Assembly: GCF_000336775.1 (NCBI RefSeq)
Contig: NZ_AOLJ01000011.1
Coordinates: 26,267-90,266 of the forward strand
Source of the DNA: Haloferax gibbonsii ATCC 33959
GTDB lineage: Archaea > Halobacteriota > Halobacteria > Halobacteriales > Haloferacaceae
DNA: 64,000 nucleotides
Reading direction: 5' to 3'
The notes beneath the pieces are model-generated. The model saw only the letters and a list, made by a program, of their open reading frames with translations, was not told the origin of the DNA and did no database searches. Within the stretch, counting starts at the first letter, position 1. Each line of letters starts with the position of its first letter. Below, one piece after another: positions 39,740-46,812 of the stretch. A program made the translations under genes and the position numbers.

Positions 39740-40516
39740 CTACGCCGACTGGGCCGCCTCGGTCCGCGCCCGCGGCTCGCACACCCAACCTTCCTTGACC
39801 GGGACCAGTTCGTAGCCCGCCTCCCTGAGCAGGGCCTTCGCCGCCGCCTCGTCGTGGCTCCCGCGGGCGTCGTGCAGTTCGAAATACACCGTCGGCCGGT
39901 ACTCGCGGAGGACCGTTTCCGCCCCCCGGAGCACGTTCAGACCGAACCCCTCTACGTCCACCTTCAGGTGGTCCGGCGGCGGAACCGTCCCGGAATCGAC
40001 GAGCGAGTCGAGCCGCCGCATCGACACCGACGCCGTGTCGACGACCTGCGCTTCCCACGCGCTCGCGTGGTCCCGCGAGAACGAACCCAACTCGTCGTAA
40101 CTCGACAGGTGGAACTCCCGCGACTCGTCGGCCTCGCCGAGGCCGCACTCGAGAAGGTCCACCCGGTCGTCGAAGTCATTGACCTCGACGTTCGCCCGCA
40201 ACTGGCCGACGACTTCGGGATGCGGTTCGACGGCGACCACCCGCGCGGAGGACTCGCTGGCCGCGGTTGCGAGCGTGTAGGTTCCCGTGTTCGCGCCCAC
40301 GTCGACCACGACGTCATCGTCGTCGAGACCGAGCAACAGCGCCTGCAGGAGCACGTCGTTGCCGTGGCGGTTGTACAGTTCGTAGCTCCTGAAACTCGTG
40401 CGCCCGACGTGCTTCTTCGTGGCGACGAACCGTCGTTCGTAGTTCGCCCGAACGAGCGCGTAGTGGAGGGAGTACGCGAGGTGGCGAGCGGTCGACACCG
40501 GGTGCAGCAGAGACAC
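39740..40516 (-). CDS. FkbM-family methyltransferase
   Basis: This 258-residue SAM-dependent methyltransferase shows motif I in VVVDVGANTGTYTLATAA, motif II region ARVVAVEPHPEVVGQL, and the FkbM-type LKVDVEGFGLNVLRGAE. The first 60 residues (TARHLAYSLHYALVRANYERRF) are basic and helical and may contact the membrane or a substrate. FkbM enzymes O-methylate sugars or secondary metabolites; the substrate here is unknown. It is the last gene of the GC-rich core before the AT-rich accessory patch to its right. Confidence 0.88.
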   Translation of the reverse strand: MSLLHPVSTARHLAYSLHYALVRANYERRFVATKKHVGRTSFRSYELYNRHGNDVLLQALLLGLDDDDVVVDVGANTGTYTLATAASESSARVVAVEPHPEVVGQLRANVEVNDFDDRVDLLECGLGEADESREFHLSSYDELGSFSRDHASAWEAQVVDTASVSMRRLDSLVDSGTVPPPDHLKVDVEGFGLNVLRGAETVLREYRPTVYFELHDARGSHDEAAAKALLREAGYELVPVKEGWVCEPRARTEAAQSA

Positions 40517-40948
40517 GTTAGTATACTGTCATTGTCCGGTATTAAAAATCGCTCGGCGACGAAATGATTCGGCGTGTCGTGTTTTTGAATCAGGACTATA
40601 TTAGGTGACTACCGTCTTAGAAGTTCGTCAGATACTTCTCCGCTGTACTTTTCTTAGCGGACCTGTCTTTTCAGAGCAGCAAATAAACACCGCTGCATCA
40701 CGTATCTATCTCCGGATCATCCGCACCTAATCACGATCTAATTGAGGGACCGTATAGAGCAAGAGAATGAGACAATTTATCGACATGGTGAGGTCGTGAT
40801 TCTTTGTCTCAAAACCAGAAAGCACGAGCACCAAACGAGGCAAGAGTAGTTCAAGAGCACACGACACCCCCTGTTCCACGCTTAGCTCATAACAACCGCT
40901 TCATCAGAGAAGAGATACAGAAAGCAAACGCTCGTTCTTCACCTTGTT
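40517..40948. other. AT-rich non-coding gap at the left edge of the accessory patch
   Basis: This 432-bp stretch has no supported gene. Its base composition drops sharply to AT-rich compared with the flanking methyltransferase gene. The stretch at about 40770-40880 (atgagacaatttatcgacat onward) can be translated for several codons in two frames but stops occur quickly; a decayed transposase or gene relic is possible but I cannot support it. Promoter signals for the leftward methyltransferase must lie at its left edge. Confidence 0.5.
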
Positions 40949-41596
40949 TTAATTTTCTCCGCCATCTTTCTGGGTGAACTTACGTAGGATTTTTCTGGCT
41001 TGTCTCTTTCCAGGTGGAGTCAATTTGACTGTTGCGGAGGGCCCCCTGCCTGCTCTATTGAAGTATCGATCTCCTTCGCCCTGATACATATTTGCCATTC
41101 CTGAAGAAGAGATACTAGACAATTCAAGCGCATCCTTGAGCTTTGACGACTTTACACGGTTTGCCTCGTAGCACTCATGCCACACATACAGCAGTATTAG
41201 TGAAGCGACCCGTTGTCGGTCTGTTTGTCTTTTTCCAATCTTTCCTAATTCTTCGGAATACAATACTGGCATTTCGTCGTCATCAGGGTTTACGTGGAGA
41301 AATCTCTCAAGTTGACTCTCAGATACATGAAGTTGTGATGCAATTGAGTGCAATGGCCCCGGTTCTGTATTCTCTTCTTCAACTCCATTCTGAGCAAAGG
41401 ATTCCAAAGAAGTGCTTTCAGTTTTATCCGACTCTATTTCCGGAGACACTTGATCCACGCCGAATTCATTGAACTGGTCTTGATTATTCTCGATGAATTG
41501 CATGAGGTCAAGGACCTCTTCTTGGTAATCTTCGTCGTTTAGAGCGTGAATCTCTACAGTCATCGGCCCATATTCGAATGTCACAGTAGTTTCCAT
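40949..41596 (-). CDS. Unknown protein of the accessory patch, 215 aa, C-terminal winged-helix-like domain
   Basis: This is a 215-residue protein with AT-rich codons unlike the core genes. The N-terminal half is acidic and starts METTVTFEYGPMTVEIHALN; a linker rich in Glu, Ser and Thr follows (residues about 55-80). The C-terminal 130 residues look like a domain with helices (RQRVASLILLYVWHECYEANR) and a winged-helix-like end (YFNRAGRGPSATVKLTPPG). It is 11 bp downstream of the 78-aa gene, so they are one operon. I do not recognise it; a DNA-binding or defence-related function is speculation. Confidence 0.75.
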   Translation of the reverse strand: METTVTFEYGPMTVEIHALNDEDYQEEVLDLMQFIENNQDQFNEFGVDQVSPEIESDKTESTSLESFAQNGVEEENTEPGPLHSIASQLHVSESQLERFLHVNPDDDEMPVLYSEELGKIGKRQTDRQRVASLILLYVWHECYEANRVKSSKLKDALELSSISSSGMANMYQGEGDRYFNRAGRGPSATVKLTPPGKRQARKILRKFTQKDGGEN

Positions 41597-41607
41597 TTCT
41601 ATCTCAT

Positions 41608-41844
41608 TCAGTCGAGTTCTGCAGACATAATTCTTTCCCAGAGATGAAAAATATCTCTGGATTTTTTGATAACAGGTGTTTCTAAACTATGCTGCATTTC
41701 CTTGTGAGCCATGATTCGGGATGCTTGTGGCACAAAGACGGTCAGTATTGACACAGAAGATGATCCAGTCATATATCCCAGGAATTCTAATATAGGTTTG
41801 AAACCCATATTCTCGGAGTAATACTTATATGTCGTCGCACGCAT
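41608..41844 (-). CDS. Unknown small protein of the accessory patch, 78 aa
   Basis: This 78-residue AT-rich gene encodes a protein with no Cys, no clear export signal and one mildly hydrophobic stretch (PILEFLGYMTGSSSVSILTVFV, residues about 17-38) that could be a short membrane or buried helix. The C-terminal half is basic (IMAHKEMQHSLETPVIKKSRD). It starts at 41844 and ends 11 bp before the 215-aa gene, so the pair is cotranscribed. Two-gene small plus larger arrangements occur in toxin-antitoxin and immunity modules, but nothing in the sequence proves this. Confidence 0.65.
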   Translation of the reverse strand: MRATTYKYYSENMGFKPILEFLGYMTGSSSVSILTVFVPQASRIMAHKEMQHSLETPVIKKSRDIFHLWERIMSAELD

Positions 41845-41899
41845 GTTACATCAAACGTCGTAGTTCACGACCTAATCAATGTGAGAAACGCAGTAAGTT

Positions 41900-42033
41900 C
41901 GGTCCGCGGAACCTGCCAGGGAACCGCGCGGACCGATTGTGCAGCCCCTTCAACACCCCTATCTGGCCGAAGGGACTTGGGGTCCCTGCGACACGGTAGG
42001 CTATCAGGGCTTATCTATATCTAGATTAGCCTA
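41900..42033. ncRNA. Hairpin-rich non-coding segment, candidate structured RNA
   Basis: In the 232-bp gap between divergent genes I find three inverted repeats in 134 bp: a perfect 9-bp stem, cggtccgcg (41900-41908) with cgcggaccg (41927-41935); a perfect 6-bp stem with 5-nt loop, agggac (41971-41976) with gtccct (41982-41987); and taggct (41997-42002) with agccta (42028-42033). The segment is GC-richer than its surroundings. It ends about 44 bp before the next gene's start and could be a 5' leader structure, a small RNA, or a protein-binding region. No family is recognised. Confidence 0.35.
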
Positions 42034-42076
42034 AGCAAATAGTTTACCCATGTCGCTATCGGTCGGATGCGGCACA

Positions 42077-42652
42077 ATGAGCTCTACCACAGACTCAAAC
42101 ACCACCACCGACCATACGCCGTGGGATGAACTCACCCCGGCACGACAGCGAGTAGCAAAGACCGTTGCCTACGTCAACGGACCTCAAACGTTCGAACGTC
42201 CAAACCTTCACGACGACGTGAAGGAATCGACAGCCGTCGAGGATGTCATCGACGACAAAGACCGTGTACTCACCTCGCTGAAGTACACTCGGTTGCTGAA
42301 CGACCTCGTCGACGACGGCTATCTCACCCTGGAATTTCAAGGGGGGACAAACCCCATCATCTTGGATGTCGAGTACGACTCGACCCGAGACACCCGAAAC
42401 GCAGCACCTTGGGGCGACGCAAGTGCTCTTCACACGCTAGTTAGTCAGGTGTGTGACCGCGAGGGTATCACACGAGACCTACTCAGCGAGGTAGAGAATC
42501 CGTACGATGTCAACCAAGTCAGGCAGAAGGTGAACGAAGCCGTAGGCCGGACCGTGCTGCTCCCGTACGCCGACCCAAGTGAATATCGCTTCACCAAAGA
42601 GACCTACTCACTCGTCAGTGAGAAGGTTCAGGCGGAGAAAGAAGAGCAGTAG
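42077..42652 (+). CDS. Unknown protein of the accessory patch, 191 aa
   Basis: This 191-residue protein starts at the ATG at 42077 (MSSTTDSNTTTDHTPWDEL); an ATG 27 bp earlier is a possible alternative. An acidic, Thr-rich N-terminus precedes a helix PWDELTPARQRVAKTVAYVNG resembling the first helix of a winged-helix domain, then ERPNLHDDVKESTAVEDVI and TRLLNDLVDDGYLTLEFQG, again wing-like. The C-terminal half has ALHTLVSQVCDREGITRDLL and a basic/acidic end KVQAEKEEQ. It has no membrane segment. Composition is less GC-biased than the core. It could be a regulator, but I do not recognise it. A T-run follows it at 42678-42683. Confidence 0.72.
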   Translation: MSSTTDSNTTTDHTPWDELTPARQRVAKTVAYVNGPQTFERPNLHDDVKESTAVEDVIDDKDRVLTSLKYTRLLNDLVDDGYLTLEFQGGTNPIILDVEYDSTRDTRNAAPWGDASALHTLVSQVCDREGITRDLLSEVENPYDVNQVRQKVNEAVGRTVLLPYADPSEYRFTKETYSLVSEKVQAEKEEQ

Positions 42653-42677
42653 GCTGCAGTTCTAGCCTCGGTTTACC

Positions 42678-42683
42678 TTTTTT
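42678..42683 (+). terminator. Poly-U terminator after the 42077 gene
   Basis: Six T residues lie 26 bp after the stop, in an AT-rich context, on the coding strand. Confidence 0.45.
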
Positions 42684-42737
42684 AGATTGTCAGTTGGCAC
42701 TCACCACCTCAAAGCGGTGTGTCTATGGCTGTGCGGG

Positions 42738-42799
42738 CAACCCACTACAGACCTGAACTCGTAGGGTTGTAGAACGAACCGGAACCGGACAACACCGGT
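42738..42799. other. Inverted repeats downstream of tRNA-Gln
   Basis: Two inverted repeats lie 3' of the tRNA on the minus strand. The first pairs caaccc...tac (42738-42748) with gta-gggttg (42761-42769), nine pairs with a two-base bulge. The second pairs accgg (42784-42788) with ccggt (42795-42799) around a 6-nt loop. They may be a terminator, a processing signal or part of a small RNA. No open frame covers them convincingly. Confidence 0.3.
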
Positions 42800-42828
42800 C
42801 CCAGTCAGGATTAGAACGCTTGAGGTAG

Positions 42829-42932
42829 TAGTCCCGGGCGGATTCGAACCGCCGTCAGCGGCTGTCTTCTCGGCACGCATTGAACCGAACCAATCCAAAG
42901 GCCGCTATGATTGGCCACTACACCACGGGACT
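42829..42932 (-). tRNA. tRNA-Gln (anticodon TTG) with a 31-nt intron
   Basis: Read on the minus strand, the acceptor stem AGTCCCG (42932-42926) pairs with CGGGACT (42836-42830), the discriminator A is at 42829 and CCA is not encoded. D-arm GTG/CAT, anticodon stem GCGGC/GCCGC (42905-42901 and 42862-42858) and T-arm GGCGG-TTCGAAT-CCGCC all form. The spliced loop reads CTTTGGA, anticodon TTG. The intron (42894-42864, 31 nt) sits after position 37, the standard archaeal site recognised by the splicing endonuclease. Mature length is 73 nt. A 31-nt intron in this tRNA is what I recall for Haloferax volcanii. Confidence 0.93.
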
Positions 42933-42988
42933 TCGGTCACGTCGTTCACTCGTCCCCTGTGCCTCGCAATCTCTTCGAGATTGCTCAC

Positions 42989-43000
42989 CACCACGGGACT
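42989..43000 (-). repeat. 12-bp direct repeat of the tRNA-Gln 5' end
   Basis: The string caccacgggact recurs exactly: inside the tRNA gene at 42921-42932 and again at 42989-43000, 68 bp upstream of the tRNA. This copies the first 12 nt of the tRNA (AGTCCCGTGGTG). It may be a remnant of a duplicated tRNA end from integration or a chance/processing feature. Integrase att sites normally copy the 3' end, so an att role is doubtful. Confidence 0.4.
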
Positions 43001-43065
43001 GCGCACTCGTCGGTTATCCGCTGGTAAATGAAAACGCTTCGGTTCCGGCCGGTCGCCGGCGGCGA

Positions 43066-43518
43066 TTAATCGGCGACTTCCGTCTCCGTCTCGGGTTCCG
43101 CGCCGCACACCTCGAGATACTCGCAGGCGTCCGTCTCAGGGTCGAAACAGTCGGGGCACTCGGAGTTGCGGTCGATGATGGTGTCGAGTCGCTCCGCGAT
43201 CATCCCGTCGATGACGGGTTCGAGTTCGCGGGCCTCCGCGCGGAACTCCTCGACGTCGAGGACGTTCGAGAGGAAGCGCTCGATGATGCAGTAGGTCTGG
43301 AGCGCGTCGCGAGCGCGGACGATACCCTCGTCGGTGAGGGTGACGCCCTTGTACTTCTCGTGTTCGGCGAGGCCGCGGGATTCGAGTTTGCCGATCATCT
43401 CGTTCGCGCTCGCCGGGCTCACCTCCATCATGTCCGCGAGCGCGCCGGTGGCTGCCGGGCCGTTCTCCATCTCCTGCAGCAGGTAAATCGCCTTGACGTA
43501 TTGGTCTGCCGTGTTCAT
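43066..43518 (-). CDS. DtxR/SirR-family metal-dependent regulator with C-terminal Cys cluster
   Basis: This 150-residue protein has an N-terminal winged helix (NTADQYVKAIYLLQEMENG, VSPASANEMIGKLESRGL, GVTLTDEGI) and a dimerisation/metal domain (TYCIIERFLSNVLDVEEF, ELEPVIDGMIAERLD). It lacks the third SH3-like FeoA domain. The last 35 residues carry four Cys as C-x2-C-x7-C-x5-C (CPDCF to CEYLEVC), which is not part of every DtxR-type protein and could bind zinc or an iron-sulfur cluster. It is 4 bp downstream of the ferritin-like gene, so an iron-responsive repressor of the neighbouring genes is the natural reading. Confidence 0.88.
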   Translation of the reverse strand: MNTADQYVKAIYLLQEMENGPAATGALADMMEVSPASANEMIGKLESRGLAEHEKYKGVTLTDEGIVRARDALQTYCIIERFLSNVLDVEEFRAEARELEPVIDGMIAERLDTIIDRNSECPDCFDPETDACEYLEVCGAEPETETEVAD

Positions 43519-43522
43519 CGTT

Positions 43523-44065
43523 TCACTCGCGGTCTTCCATGATTCGCGTTACTTCTTCTACGCCCTCGGCTTCCTCCTCGCGAATCGCCGACAGCGTCGC
43601 GACGAGTTCCTCGCGGTCGATAGAGAACTGTGCGTCGCTCGCCTCGATGGCCTCGATGACGTCGTCGTAGAACTTGTAGGCGGTCTCCTCGTTACAGAGT
43701 TGGTCGTAGAGAACGCCGTCGAAGTCCTCGGGTTTCGTCTGGCCGTACTGGGCTTCGACCAGCGCCTCTATCTCCTCGAAGGGGACGCTGTCGACCTCCA
43801 GCCGGTCGATGACGGCTTCGAGGCGTTCGCGGTGGTCGGCAGACTCCTCGGCGGCGTGCGAAAGAAGGGCTCGAACCTCCTCGTCGAGCGCGTCTTCGCC
43901 GAGTTCCTCGTGGTGGTGGTAGGCGCGCGCCTCCACGACCTCTTCGAGGACGATACCGATCTGGAGGAGTCGGGCGAGCTGGTGGTCCGAGGTGACCTGA
44001 TACCCGACGCTCACGGACTCGTCCCCCTCGACGTTCGAAGACACGGTCCCACGACGTACATACAC
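43523..44065 (-). CDS. Ferritin-like domain protein
   Basis: This 180-residue all-alpha protein is consistent with a ferritin-like four-helix bundle: ARLLQIGIVLEEVVEARAYHHHEE, LLSHAAEESADHRERLEAVID, and YDQLCNEETAYKFYDDVIEAIE. Metal-ligand Glu and His residues sit as ExxH pairs (EESADHRE), typical of diiron carriers. The frame given starts at a GTG at 44065 preceded by ggagagg; another GTG at 44044 would give a start VSSNVEGDESVSV and is an equally good choice. It precedes the DtxR-like gene by 4 bp and follows sufD by about 90 bp, which supports a job in iron storage or supply. Confidence 0.82.
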   Translation of the reverse strand: MYVRRGTVSSNVEGDESVSVGYQVTSDHQLARLLQIGIVLEEVVEARAYHHHEELGEDALDEEVRALLSHAAEESADHRERLEAVIDRLEVDSVPFEEIEALVEAQYGQTKPEDFDGVLYDQLCNEETAYKFYDDVIEAIEASDAQFSIDREELVATLSAIREEEAEGVEEVTRIMEDRE

Positions 44066-44157
44066 ACCTCTCCGGGAGTAACCGACTTAAGCGGTTCCCT
44101 CGCGGGTCGGCGGGACGAGAAAAACGGTCGTCGAAGCCGCGCCGCGGAGCGGTCTGC

Positions 44158-45366
44158 CTACCGCAGGCGGGCCGCGATGAGTTCCTCGAGGTCGTCGCGG
44201 AACTCGTCGACTTCGATCTCTTCGAGGACGGGGACGAAGAAGCCCTCCACGAGCATGTTACGGGCCTGTTCTTCGGGGATGGACCGAGAGACCATGTAGA
44301 ACAGGTCCTCGGCGTCGACCTGCCCGACGGAGGCGGCGTGAGACGCCTCGGTGTCGTGGTTGTTGATGATGAGCTTCGGCGACGCGTCGGCCTCGGACTG
44401 GTCCGAGAGCATCAGCGTGTTCTCGCGCTGGTAGGAGTTCGTACTCCACGCGTCGCGGCCGACGTCCTGGACGCCCTCGTACACCGAGCGCGCCTCGTCG
44501 TCGAGGACGCCGCGGGTCACGAGGTCGGCCGTCGTGTTCTCGGCCTTGTGCCAGACGCGGGCGTTGACGTCGAGGTGCTGGTCGTCGTGACCGAAGAACG
44601 CGCCGACGATTTTCGTCTCCGACGCTTCGCCGTTGAGTTCGGTCTCGACGTCGCTGCGGGTGAGCCGCGAGCCGAGGTTCCCCTCGATCCAGTTGACGGT
44701 CGAGTAGGTGTCGGCGTCGGCGCGCTTGAGCGAGTACGTGTACGTCTCCTCGTCGAGGTTCTGCAGGGAGCCGTACTGGACGTACGAGTTCTCGCCCGCG
44801 TCGATCTCGACGAGGTTCGAGAAGTACCGCGCGTCGTCGACGCTGTCGCCGGACTCGACGGCTTCGAGGATGGTGACCGACGAGGACTTCTCGGTGACGA
44901 CGAGCGTGTGGCTGAACAGCGACCGAGAGTTCATCTCGGCGCGAATCTTCACGTCCTCGGCGTCGACGCCCTCGGGGACGTAGATGAACGTGCCCGTCGT
45001 GAACAGCGCCGCCGAGAGGGCGGTGAGGTAGTTCGACTGGGGGTCGACGACGGAGCCGAAGCGCTCCTCGATGAGGTCGCCGTACTCGGAGAGCGCCTCC
45101 GTGAAGGGGAGGACGACGACGCCCTCGGGCGACTCGCGGGTCGTCTCGTCGGCCTGGTTCAGCGGGTCGACGAGCGACTCGAAGTCGAGCGCTTCGAGGT
45201 TCGTCCAGCGGCGACCGGGCGTCTGGATGACGTCCGGCAGTTCGAGCTCGTCGAGTGCTTCGAGGGCCTCGAGTCGGGTCTCGAGGAGCCACTCCGGCTC
45301 GTCCCGTGCGTCCGAAATCTCTCGTACCGTCTCTGCGGACAGGTTTGCGGGAAGTTGCGCACTCAT
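44158..45366 (-). CDS. sufD: Fe-S cluster assembly protein SufD
   Basis: This 402-residue SufBD-family protein is the right length for SufD. The N-terminal helical part (ISDARDEPEWLLETRLEALEAL) is followed by the beta-helix core with EGVDAEDVKIRAEMNSRSLF and SSSVTILEAVESGD, and the C-terminal HAASVGQVDAEDLFYMVSRSI is diagnostic. It forms the SufBC2D scaffold complex in the cytosol. It starts 3 bp after the sufB stop, in the order sufC-sufB-sufD. Confidence 0.95.
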   Translation of the reverse strand: MSAQLPANLSAETVREISDARDEPEWLLETRLEALEALDELELPDVIQTPGRRWTNLEALDFESLVDPLNQADETTRESPEGVVVLPFTEALSEYGDLIEERFGSVVDPQSNYLTALSAALFTTGTFIYVPEGVDAEDVKIRAEMNSRSLFSHTLVVTEKSSSVTILEAVESGDSVDDARYFSNLVEIDAGENSYVQYGSLQNLDEETYTYSLKRADADTYSTVNWIEGNLGSRLTRSDVETELNGEASETKIVGAFFGHDDQHLDVNARVWHKAENTTADLVTRGVLDDEARSVYEGVQDVGRDAWSTNSYQRENTLMLSDQSEADASPKLIINNHDTEASHAASVGQVDAEDLFYMVSRSIPEEQARNMLVEGFFVPVLEEIEVDEFRDDLEELIAARLR

Positions 45367-45369
45367 TGG

Positions 45370-46800
45370 TTATCCGAGGCTACCCTCCATCTCGAGTTCG
45401 ACGAGTCGGTTGAGTTCGACCGCGTACTCGATGGGCAGTTCCTCCGTGATGGGTTCGATGAACCCGGAGACGATCATCTGCTTCGCGTCGTCGTCGTCGA
45501 GACCGCGCGACTGGAGGTAGAAGATGTCCTCGTCGCCGATCTTGCCGACGGTCGCCTCGTGGGCGACGTCCACCGTGGACTCGTTGATCTCCATGTACGG
45601 CATCGTGTCCGAGGTGGACTCGTTGTCGAACATGAGCGCGTCACACTCGACCGCGGTCGAGGAGTTCTTCGCGCCGTTGGCGATGTGGACGAGACCCCGG
45701 TAGTTCGTGCGGCCGCCGTCCTTCGAGATGGACTTCGACTCGATGGTCGACTTCGTCTCGGGGGCGTTGTGGTACACCTTCGCGCCGGTGTCGATGTTCT
45801 GGCCCTCGCCCGCGAAGGCGATGGTGATGTGGTTGTCGGAGGCGCCGCGGCCCTTCAGAATCGAGGCCGGGTACAGCATGGTGGCCTTCGAGCCCATCGA
45901 GCCCGAAATCCACTCCATTCGGCCGCCCTTCTCGACGATGGCGCGCTTGGTGTTGAGGTTGTAGGTGTTCTTCGACCAGTTCTGAACGGTCGAGTACTGG
46001 ACGTGGGCGTCCTCGCCGACGAACACTTCGACGCCGCCGGAGTGGAGGTTGAACGCGGAGTACTTGGGAGCCGAACAGCCCTCGATGTAGTGGACTTCGG
46101 AGCCCTTCTCCGCGACGATGAGCGTGTGCTCGAACTGGCCCATGCCCTCGGAGTTCATGCGGAAGTACGCCTGGACCGGCATCTCGACCGTCACGTCCTC
46201 GGGGACGTAGACGAACGAGCCGCCGGACCAGATAGCGCCGTGAAGCGCCGCGAACTTGTTGTCGCTCGGGGGGACGCACTTCGTCATGAAGTACTCCTTG
46301 ACGATGTCTTCGTGCTCCTGGACCGCCTGGTCCATGTTCATGAAGACGACGCCTTTCTCCTCCCAGCGCTCCTGCATGTTCTGGTAGACGACTTCGGACT
46401 CGTACTGGGCGCCGACGCCCGAGAGGGCGTTCTTCTCGGCTTCCGGGATACCCAGTTTGTCGAAGGTGTCCTTGATGTCGTCCGGCAGGTCGCGCCAGTC
46501 GTCGACGCCGCCGCGGACTTCCACGTCGGGTCGGATGTACGGGACGATTTCGTCCACGTTGACCTCGGAGAGGTCAGGCTGGCCGGGCCAGTCGGTCGGC
46601 ATCGGCATCTTCTGGTACTGCTTGAGCGCGCGAAGGCGGCGCTCGAGCATCCATTCGGGCTCGTCTTTGTCCTCCGAGATAACGCGGATGGTCTCTTCGG
46701 TGAGACCCTTCTCGGCCACGAACGCGGCCTTCTGCTCCTTCTTGAACTCGAAGCGAGCTTCCGTGTCTGTCTCTTTGAGGTGGTCTTGGTCGGAACTCAT
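45370..46800 (-). CDS. sufB: Fe-S cluster assembly scaffold SufB
   Basis: This 476-residue scaffold carries EDKDEPEWMLERRLRALKQ near the N-terminus, GVVFMNMDQAVQEHEDIVKE, SEVHYIEGCSAPKYSAFNL, HVQYSTVQNWSKNTYN and the C-terminal HEATVGKIGDEDIFYLQSRGL. It is the scaffold on which [4Fe-4S] or [2Fe-2S] clusters are built from sulfur delivered by SufS/SufE-type donors, which are not in this window. The gene is 12 bp downstream of sufC and 3 bp upstream of sufD, a tight operon. Confidence 0.97.
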   Translation of the reverse strand: MSSDQDHLKETDTEARFEFKKEQKAAFVAEKGLTEETIRVISEDKDEPEWMLERRLRALKQYQKMPMPTDWPGQPDLSEVNVDEIVPYIRPDVEVRGGVDDWRDLPDDIKDTFDKLGIPEAEKNALSGVGAQYESEVVYQNMQERWEEKGVVFMNMDQAVQEHEDIVKEYFMTKCVPPSDNKFAALHGAIWSGGSFVYVPEDVTVEMPVQAYFRMNSEGMGQFEHTLIVAEKGSEVHYIEGCSAPKYSAFNLHSGGVEVFVGEDAHVQYSTVQNWSKNTYNLNTKRAIVEKGGRMEWISGSMGSKATMLYPASILKGRGASDNHITIAFAGEGQNIDTGAKVYHNAPETKSTIESKSISKDGGRTNYRGLVHIANGAKNSSTAVECDALMFDNESTSDTMPYMEINESTVDVAHEATVGKIGDEDIFYLQSRGLDDDDAKQMIVSGFIEPITEELPIEYAVELNRLVELEMEGSLG

Positions 46801-46812
46801 GATGTTGGGGGA

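Noticed and set aside
40770-40880. Possible transposase or gene relic in the AT-rich gap
   Set aside because: Frames stop after a few codons and I could not match them to any transposase motif.
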